Source of the DNA: Alphaproteobacteria bacterium
GTDB lineage: Bacteria; Pseudomonadota; Alphaproteobacteria; Caulobacterales; Caulobacteraceae
NCBI GenBank assembly: GCA_028869395.1
Contig: JAGWSE010000388.1
Coordinates: forward strand, 1 to 14,622
Length of the DNA stretch: 14,622 nucleotides
Direction: 5' to 3'
Below are positions 6,246-11,120 of this stretch, piece by piece; position 1 is the first letter of the stretch, and every line of letters starts with the position of its first letter. The position numbers and the translations under genes were made by a program. The notes beneath the pieces are model-generated. The model made no database searches, was not told the origin of the DNA, and was given only the letters and a program-made list of their open reading frames with translations.

Positions 6246-7148
6246 ATGACCCGGGTGATCGCCTTCGGCGAGTGCATGGTCGAGCTGAGCCTGGTCACGG
6301 CCGAAACGGCCGAGATCGGCTATGCGGGCGACACCTACAACACCGCCGTCTATCTGAGCCGACTGGGGCGGCGGGTGGCCTATGCGACGGCGCTGGGCCG
6401 CGGGGACCGGTTCAGCCGGGGCATTCTCGAGCGCATGGCCGCCGAGGGGATCGAGACCGACCTCGTGACGGAGGTGGAAGGCCGCCTGCCTGGGCTTTAC
6501 GCGATCGAGCGCGACGCAGCGGGCGAGCGGAGCTTCTTCTATTGGCGCGGCGAAGCGCCGGTGCGGGAGTATTTGCGCTTCGCCGATGAGGCGCGTCTCG
6601 CGCGCGCCTTCGGCGAGGCCGAGCTCGTCTACCTGTCCGGCATCTCGCTGGCGGTGATCGGGGAGGCGGGCCGCGCGCGCATGCTGGAGCTGCTGTCCCG
6701 CGCCGCCCAGGCCGGGACAGCCATCGCCTTCGATCCCAACTACCGCGCCCGGTTATGGCCCTCGTCGCAGACCGCGCGCGCCGCTCTGGAGGCGATCGCC
6801 CCGTTTTGCCGCTTTCTTTCCTTCGGCGCCGCCGACCTCGCCGCGCTGCATGAGGGTCCGGCCGCGGAGGTCGCCAGGGCCTGGGCGGCTCAGGGGGTCG
6901 AGGTCGTGCAGCGGAACGAAGACCGCACTGTGCGCGTGCATAGCGGCGCCGGGGTCGAGAGCTTCGCGCCGGAGCCCTGCGGGGAGGTGGTGGACACGAC
7001 GGGGGCCGGCGACAGCTTCAACGCCGCCTACCTCGCCGCCCGGCTGGCGGGCGATCCGGTCGCCGCCTCGGTCGCCGCCGCCCGGGCGCTTGCCGCCTGC
7101 GTCGTGGCCCGCCGCGGAGCGATCATCCCCCGCGAAGCGCACCCGTAA
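6246..7148 (+). CDS. kdgK: 2-keto-3-deoxygluconate kinase (PfkB family)
   Basis: A 300-aa cytosolic ribokinase-family sugar kinase expected to phosphorylate 2-keto-3-deoxygluconate to KDPG. The protein opens TRVIAFGECMVEL, then GYAGDTYNTAVYLSRLG, the KDG-kinase form of the N-terminal PfkB motif. FDPNYRARLW follows in mid-protein, and DTTGAGDSFNAAYLA is at residues 250-264 with D256 as catalytic base. The residues before the ATP loop read VVQRNEDRT instead of the more usual VVKxGxxG, a small deviation. I chose the ATG at 6246 because GAGGAA lies five bases upstream and the conserved start follows at once; the frame is open to 6159, but that extension has no PfkB features and a weak ribosome site. 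With the divergent dehydrogenase it suggests a semi-phosphorylative Entner-Doudoroff branch. Confidence 0.87.
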   Translation: MTRVIAFGECMVELSLVTAETAEIGYAGDTYNTAVYLSRLGRRVAYATALGRGDRFSRGILERMAAEGIETDLVTEVEGRLPGLYAIERDAAGERSFFYWRGEAPVREYLRFADEARLARAFGEAELVYLSGISLAVIGEAGRARMLELLSRAAQAGTAIAFDPNYRARLWPSSQTARAALEAIAPFCRFLSFGAADLAALHEGPAAEVARAWAAQGVEVVQRNEDRTVRVHSGAGVESFAPEPCGEVVDTTGAGDSFNAAYLAARLAGDPVAASVAAARALAACVVARRGAIIPREAHP

Positions 7149-7176
7149 CGGCGCTCCTGTGCGCGCCGATGGCCGC

Positions 7177-7197
7177 CTTACGTAGAACCCCGTAAGG
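7177..7197 (+). promoter_or_regulatory. FixJ-type box upstream of fixK
   Basis: TTACGTAGAACCCCGTAAGG at 7178-7197 shares 17 of 20 bases with the site at 10736-10755. It contains TACGTAG, which fits the GTAMGTAG core known for rhizobial FixJ sites apart from the first base. It is also an inverted repeat, CCTTACG-N8-CGTAAGG (7176-7197). It ends 67 bases before the fixK ATG, as expected for an activator site. FixJ binding is inferred from the match and from fixK being the standard FixJ target. Confidence 0.72.
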
Positions 7198-7264
7198 AGC
7201 AGACCGGAATTTCGCAAAACCGGGGTCGGCCGTACCCATTGGGCATCCTGATGGAGGCCCGCCG

Positions 7265-7915
7265 ATGTCCCTCTCCTACCCCTTCGCGGACACCAAGACC
7301 GCCGATCGCGCCACCAGCCTGGGCGAGATCCTCGACCGTGCGGCGGTGCGGATGACCTTCGCCAAGGATGAAGAGATCTATGGCCAGGAAGAGGAGGCGG
7401 ACCTCATCTACCGCGTGGTCTCCGGCGTGGTGCGCACGGCCCGGTTCCTCAGCGACGGGCGTCGCCAGGTGGGCGGCTTCTACCGCGCCGGCGAACTCTT
7501 CGGCCTGGAGATGGGCGAAACCCACCGCTACGCCGCCGAGGCCCTGACCGATTGCGTCGTGCAGGTGATCAAGCGCTCGGCCCTGCGGGCCGAGGCCGAC
7601 GAGGGCGAGCTGGACCGGGCGATCTGGAACGCGGTCTGCCGCGATCTCGAGCGCGCCCAGGAGCACGTGCTGCTGCTCGGTCGCAAGACGGCCTGCGAAA
7701 AGGTGGCGAGCTTCCTCAAGGAACTCGCCGAGGAAGCGGACGACGCCGTCGAGCTGGCCATGGGCCGGCAGGACATCGCCGACTACCTCGGCCTCACCAT
7801 CGAGACGGTCTCGCGCATGCTGACCCAGCTGCAGAGCACGAGCGTGGTCGAATTCGCCGGCTGCCGACAGTTCCGCGTCCGCAAGTGGGACGTCCTCGAG
7901 CGTCTGGCGGCCTGA
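7265..7915 (+). CDS. fixK: FixK-like Crp/Fnr-family transcription regulator
   Basis: A 216-aa DNA-binding regulator, probable second tier of the low-oxygen cascade. Residues about 20-110 form the cyclic-nucleotide-binding-like beta roll (RVVSGVVRTARFLSDGRRQVGGFYRAGELFGLE) and 115-140 the dimer helix. A C-terminal winged helix-turn-helix lies at about 165-190 (MGRQDIADYLGLTIETVSRML). The recognition helix carries E180-T-V-S183-R184, the E-xx-SR pattern of FNR/FixK proteins that read TTGAT half-sites. There is no N-terminal cysteine cluster, so it is not an FNR-type iron-sulfur sensor and must depend on upstream control, which the FixJ box before it supplies. The receiver-only gene follows two bases after the stop. 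Target sites matching its expected specificity lie at 13812-13849. Confidence 0.88.
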   Translation: MSLSYPFADTKTADRATSLGEILDRAAVRMTFAKDEEIYGQEEEADLIYRVVSGVVRTARFLSDGRRQVGGFYRAGELFGLEMGETHRYAAEALTDCVVQVIKRSALRAEADEGELDRAIWNAVCRDLERAQEHVLLLGRKTACEKVASFLKELAEEADDAVELAMGRQDIADYLGLTIETVSRMLTQLQSTSVVEFAGCRQFRVRKWDVLERLAA

Positions 7916-7917
7916 CG

Positions 7918-8295
7918 ATGTGCGCCTCCTTTCAGCGGCCGCTCACCATAGTGGTCGATGACGACCCGGCTGTGCGCGGCTCGCTCGCCTTCTCCCTCGA
8001 CCTCGACGGATTCGACGTCGAAGCCTACGACAGCGCCGAGGCCCTGCTGGGCCGCGGGGTGTCGGCGGACCGGCCGACCTGTCTGGTGCTCGACCAGAAC
8101 CTGCCCGGCGCCACCGGGCTCGAGGCGCTGCAGGCGCTGCGCGACCGCAAGGTCCAGGCCCCCGCCATCCTGATCACCAGCCACCCCAAGCCCGCGATCG
8201 TGGCAGCGGCCGCGGCGGCCGGCGCGCCCATCGTGGAGAAGCCGCTGCTCGGCGACACCCTGCTTCGCGAAATCCACCGCGCCCTGGACGCCTGA
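7918..8295 (+). CDS. single-domain response regulator, FixT-like by position
   Basis: A 125-aa stand-alone receiver domain with no output domain. All receiver hallmarks are present: the acidic triad D14-D16 (VVDDDPAVR), phospho-acceptor D59 (LVLDQNLPG), T87/S88 (ILITSHP) and K108 (VEKPL). The ATG lies two bases after the fixK stop, so the two are co-transcribed, and the gene is close to fixLJ. In Caulobacter crescentus the FixL inhibitor FixT is also a single receiver domain in the FixJ regulon; known FixT is reported to hold an iron-sulfur cluster, whereas this protein has only two Cys (C2, C55), so it may work differently. A feedback role on FixL is inference from context; a phosphate sink for FixL is an alternative. 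An alternative upstream start inside fixK is unlikely. Confidence 0.8.
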   Translation: MCASFQRPLTIVVDDDPAVRGSLAFSLDLDGFDVEAYDSAEALLGRGVSADRPTCLVLDQNLPGATGLEALQALRDRKVQAPAILITSHPKPAIVAAAAAAGAPIVEKPLLGDTLLREIHRALDA

Positions 8296-8334
8296 CGCGG
8301 CCTCCGTTCGGCGCAATCCCCCCACCACGAAGAA

Positions 8335-8363
8335 CGCCCGGCCTTCTCGACGAAGGCCGGGCG
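8335..8363. terminator. bidirectional hairpin terminator between convergent operons
   Basis: A perfect 12-bp stem, CGCCCGGCCTTC (8335-8346) and GAAGGCCGGGCG (8352-8363), with loop TCGAC. It sits between the end of the fixK operon (8295) and the end of the 33-aa gene (8400, other strand). The T-run is weak: TTCTTCGT follows it on the minus strand and only scattered T on the plus strand. Confidence 0.75.
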
Positions 8364-8399
8364 CTCGTATGTTGTGGCAAGCGGGCGGGGAGGCCGCGC

Positions 8400-8501
8400 T
8401 TACTTCTGCGACTGCTGCCAGATCGAGGCGCCGAACAGCGCCAGGCCGAAGATCGCGAAGGCCGCGATGACCATGTAGAGATAGAGATCCTGAACGGACA
8501 T
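8400..8501 (-). CDS. 33-aa single-span membrane protein downstream of fixJ
   Basis: A short gene encoding 33 residues that start MSVQDLYLYMVIAAF and end ASIWQQSQK, with one transmembrane helix at about residues 8-28. GGAG lies seven bases before the ATG, and a strong hairpin follows 36 bases after the stop. It starts 74 bases after the fixJ stop. A FixJ-type box (8553-8572) lies between the two, placed so that it could drive this gene on its own. The architecture resembles small accessory subunits of terminal oxidases (CydX- or CcoQ/CcoS-size peptides), but I see no residue-level match to any of them. A membrane-bound modulator of FixL, or an oxidase peptide, are both possible. Function unknown; existence well supported by the signals around it. 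Confidence 0.68.
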   Translation of the reverse strand: MSVQDLYLYMVIAAFAIFGLALFGASIWQQSQK

Positions 8502-8552
8502 GGCGAAGCTCCATGGAACCGCCGGAGTCTGGCGGCGCCCGCGCGGCTTCGA

Positions 8553-8572
8553 AATTCAGGGGTTCTACTTAG
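8553..8572 (-). promoter_or_regulatory. FixJ-type box upstream of the 33-aa membrane protein
   Basis: The minus strand reads CTAAGTAGAACCCC from 8572 to 8559. This matches the fixK site (TTACGTAGAACCCC) at 12 of 14 bases and the GTAMGTAG core at seven of eight. The right-hand CGTAAGG arm is not kept (TGAATT instead). It lies three bases after the fixJ stop and about 51 bases before the small gene's ATG, a good distance for an activator site near -40. Confidence 0.6.
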
Positions 8573-8575
8573 GTC

Positions 8576-9184
8576 TCAGCCGGGCTCCGCCGCCAGCTTC
8601 ATGCGCACGAGCTCGGAAAGGCTGGCGGCGCCCATCTTGGTCATCAGGTTCGCCCGGTAGATCTCCACGGTGCGGGGGCTGATGCCGAGGTCGTAGGCGA
8701 TGACCTTGTTGGCGCTTCCAGCGACCAGGCCTTCCAGCACGTCCCGCTCTCGCGGGGAGAGCGATTCGAGTTTGGCGCGGATTTCCGACAGCTCGGCGGC
8801 GCGCTGTCCCTGGTCGCGGGCCTGGTTGAGGGCGGCCCGTATGACGGAAATCAGGGCCTCGTCGTCGAAGGGCTTCTCGATGAAATCGAGCACGCCCGCC
8901 TTCATGGCCTGGATGGCCAGCGGCACATCGGCGTGGCCGGTCATGACGATCACCGGAAGCCCGACATTGAGGTCCTTCAGCCGGCTCACGAGCTCGAGCC
9001 CGCTCATCTCGGGCATGCGCACGTCGGTGACGATGCAGCCGGGCTCAAGGTGATCCAGGTGCTCCAGGAAGGCGACGGCGGACTCGTAGCTGCGGGCCGT
9101 CAGATCCGCCGACTCCAGCAGGAACTCGAGCGAATCGCGCATGGCCGCATCGTCGTCGATCACATGCACAACGCCGTCACTCAT
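8576..9184 (-). CDS. fixJ: FixJ response regulator
   Basis: A 202-aa two-component regulator, phosphorylated by FixL at low oxygen and then acting as transcription activator. The receiver domain (residues 1-120) has acidic D10-D12, phospho-acceptor D54 (IVTDVRMPEMSG), T82 (VMTGHADV) and K104 (FIEKPFDD). These positions match those of rhizobial FixJ. A linker leads to a LuxR/NarL-type helix-turn-helix at about 140-202 (LSPRERDVLEGLVAGSANK, then ISPRTVEIYRANLMTKM). The ATG overlaps the end of fixL by eight bases, so the two are translationally coupled. NodW/TodT-type regulators share this fold, but the heme-PAS FixL next door settles the identity. Likely targets are the three FixJ-type boxes in this window. 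Confidence 0.93.
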   Translation of the reverse strand: MSDGVVHVIDDDAAMRDSLEFLLESADLTARSYESAVAFLEHLDHLEPGCIVTDVRMPEMSGLELVSRLKDLNVGLPVIVMTGHADVPLAIQAMKAGVLDFIEKPFDDEALISVIRAALNQARDQGQRAAELSEIRAKLESLSPRERDVLEGLVAGSANKVIAYDLGISPRTVEIYRANLMTKMGAASLSELVRMKLAAEPG

Positions 9185-10670
9185 CCACCAACTCCCCCAG
9201 TTCCGCCATGCGCAGGGTGAAGTGGAACTCCGCCCCGCCTGCCGGCGCCCGCGCGACCCATATGCGCCCGCCGTGAGCCTCGACGATCGTGCGCGAGATG
9301 GAAAGCCCCACGCCCATGCCGGCCGCCTTGGTCGTGACGAAGGGCTGGAACAGGTGCGCCGAAACCTCGTCCGACACGCCTGGGCCGGTGTCGGTCACCA
9401 CCACCTCGGCCAGGTCCTCGCCGCCGCGCTCGACGGCGATGGTGAGCTCCTTGCGGGGCGAACTCTCCATGGCGTCGATGGCGTTGCGGATCAGGTTGAG
9501 CAGCACCTGCTGCACCTGAACCTTGTCGGCGAGCACGAGGTCCACCGTGCGATCGTAGCGGAAGCGCACGCGCACGCCGTGCTCCTTGGCCCCGACCAGG
9601 GCGAGCGCGCTTGCTTCCTGGACGAGCTTGGGCAGGCTTTCCACGCGCCGGTCGGTCTCGCCCCGGGCCACGAAGTCGCGCAGGCGGCGGATGATCTGGC
9701 CGGCCCTGAGCGCCTGCTCGGAGGCTTTCTCCAAGGCGTCCGCCAGCCGCGGGCGCGGCACCTCCGGCGCATCCAGCAGGCGCGCCGAGCCCTTCAGGTA
9801 GTTGGCGATGGCCGAGAGCGGCTGGTTGAGTTCATGGGCCAGCGCCGAGGCCATTTCGCCCATGGCGGTGAGGCGGGAGACGTGGACAAGCTCCGACTGG
9901 AGCTCCTGCAATCGCCGCTCGGTGGTCTGCCGCTCGGTGAGATCGCGGACGAAGCCGGTGAATAAGCGCGTCTCGCCCGACCGGGCCTCCCCCACAGCGA
10001 GCTCCATCGGGAAGGTGGACCCGTCCTTGCGCTCGCCCACCACGACGCGGCCGATGCCGATGATCCGCCGCTCGCCGGTGCCGAGGTAGCGGTCGAGATA
10101 GCCGTCGTGCTCCTCACGGTACGGCGAAGGCATCAGCATGGAGACGTTCTTGCCGATCACCTCCTCGGGACGCCATCCGAAAAGGCGCTGGGCGGCCTGG
10201 CTGAAGGACTGCATGACCCCGCGCTCGTCGATGACGATCATCGCGTCCGGCACGGTGTCGAGGACCGACTGGAGGTGGGCGCGGCTGCGAGACACGTCAC
10301 GCGCGATCTCTTCGCTGCGCCGCCGGGCGCGCTGGAAGAATTCGCCGCCCAGGACCACGGCCGTCGACGCCAAGGCGAACAAGGCGGCGTCGAACAGATC
10401 CGGCGGGGACAGGTCGCCCCTGATGATCGTGGGGGTGAGCCCGCCCAACATCCCCAGCAGCGCCGCGGCGATGCCCGGTCCGATCCCGCCGGTCGCTGCG
10501 GCGGCCACCACCCCTGGGATGTAGAGGGTGAACGCCAGCTTGTGATGCTGCATGTACTGGTCGAGGGACAGTCGGATCAGCAGCGCGATCGCTGCGCCGA
10601 CCAGAGCGACGCCGTAGCCGGCGATCAGCGATCGGGCTCGTTCTCGCCGGGAAATCTCGGACGCGGACAT
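9177..10670 (-). CDS. fixL: FixL oxygen-sensing heme PAS histidine kinase
   Basis: A 497-aa membrane sensor kinase. Residues 14-112 hold about four hydrophobic helices of the DUF4118/KdpD-like type. A PAS domain follows at 125-250, closing with FTGFVRDLTERQ. It has the FixL heme signature: proximal His H188 (YREEHDGYLDRY) and, exactly 20 residues on, R208 (RRIIGIGRVV), the Arg that corresponds to the O2-contacting R220 of Bradyrhizobium FixL. The kinase core has phospho-acceptor H279 (ALAHELNQPL), an N box at 392-400 (NLIRNAIDA), DTGPG at 427-431 and GMGVGLSIS at 451-459. Oxygen bound to the heme is expected to switch the kinase off. It is first in the operon with fixJ, and the region upstream holds a FixJ-type box and a perfect palindrome, suggesting autoregulation. 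The ribosome site is weak (AGG). Confidence 0.94.
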   Translation of the reverse strand: MSASEISRRERARSLIAGYGVALVGAAIALLIRLSLDQYMQHHKLAFTLYIPGVVAAAATGGIGPGIAAALLGMLGGLTPTIIRGDLSPPDLFDAALFALASTAVVLGGEFFQRARRRSEEIARDVSRSRAHLQSVLDTVPDAMIVIDERGVMQSFSQAAQRLFGWRPEEVIGKNVSMLMPSPYREEHDGYLDRYLGTGERRIIGIGRVVVGERKDGSTFPMELAVGEARSGETRLFTGFVRDLTERQTTERRLQELQSELVHVSRLTAMGEMASALAHELNQPLSAIANYLKGSARLLDAPEVPRPRLADALEKASEQALRAGQIIRRLRDFVARGETDRRVESLPKLVQEASALALVGAKEHGVRVRFRYDRTVDLVLADKVQVQQVLLNLIRNAIDAMESSPRKELTIAVERGGEDLAEVVVTDTGPGVSDEVSAHLFQPFVTTKAAGMGVGLSISRTIVEAHGGRIWVARAPAGGAEFHFTLRMAELGELVDE

Positions 10671-10735
10671 CGAAGGACCTTGTTAGCTCGCGGCGGAGGC
10701 TGTGGCGAGCCGGACGGTCCCGCAACCCCGCAGGA

Positions 10736-10755
10736 CTACGTAGGTCCCCGTAAGG
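10736..10755. promoter_or_regulatory. FixJ-type box between fixL and the 82-aa gene
   Basis: CTACGTAGGTCCCCGTAAGG differs from the fixK-upstream site at only three of 20 positions. The left part, CTACGTAG, is itself an 8-bp palindrome. It lies 66 bases before the fixL start and 85 bases before the 82-aa gene, so it could serve either or both. FixJ binding is inferred. Confidence 0.7.
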
Positions 10756-10769
10756 GCGCGCCCTTACGG
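10748..10769. promoter_or_regulatory. perfect 22-bp palindrome overlapping the FixJ-type box
   Basis: CCGTAAGGGCG (10748-10758) is followed directly by its exact reverse complement CGCCCTTACGG (10759-10769). It shares the CCGTAAGG arm with the FixJ-type box and adds a second, inverted copy. This would place two facing CGTAAGG half-sites between the divergent genes, probably an operator rather than a terminator because there is no loop and no T-run. Confidence 0.6.
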
Positions 10770-10840
10770 AGCTCCCACGAATGGCGAGGCGCGGCTGCGA
10801 GCCTTAACCCTTTGCTCGACAACGAATTTGGAGAGCCGAG

Positions 10841-11089
10841 ATGTCCGTTGGCCCCGACACCCTGACGCATCCCGCCCTGGTTTCCCGCGCCACCGTTCGC
10901 AGTGGAGACGAGCCCACCTATCTGCAGCTCACGCCGGGCGGTCAGGCCGCTTGGACGCTGGACGCGGCCGCCGCCACCGCGTTTCCCTCCATGCGTGAGG
11001 CGACCCGCGCCGCCATGCGGCTGCCGTCCTCGATCAAGGCCTTCAGCCTGCTGCGCGACATGGAAGTGACGCTGGCCACGCCGCACTGA
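10841..11089 (+). CDS. 82-aa orphan protein in the FixLJ locus
   Basis: An unrecognised soluble protein of 82 residues. It has no signal peptide, membrane helix or Cys. The first half is polar (SRATVRSGDEPTYLQLTPGG) and the second half helical with a run that looks conserved in style (FPSMREATRAAMRLPSSIKAF). GGAGAG lies six bases before the ATG. It is divergent from fixL, with the FixJ-type box and palindrome in the 170-bp gap, and ends 20 bases before the convergent ligase-GNAT gene. The likely FixJ control suggests a low-oxygen role; nothing in the sequence says which. Confidence 0.72.
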   Translation: MSVGPDTLTHPALVSRATVRSGDEPTYLQLTPGGQAAWTLDAAAATAFPSMREATRAAMRLPSSIKAFSLLRDMEVTLATPH

Positions 11090-11100
11090 CGACGAGCCGG

Positions 11101-11120
11101 TGGCCGCGGTCAGGCGGCCA
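11101..11120. terminator. weak hairpin between convergent genes
   Basis: TGGCCGC, a six-base loop GGTCAG and GCGGCCA form a 7-bp stem that overlaps the ligase-GNAT stop codon. It sits in the gap with the convergent 82-aa gene. There is no T-run, so termination here is only a possibility. Confidence 0.3.

Noticed and set aside
10812..10823. TTGCTCGACAA before the 82-aa gene considered as a FixK box
   Set aside because: Spacing between half-sites is too short (TTG-N5-CAA) and the inner T/A positions do not match TTGAT-N4-ATCAA.
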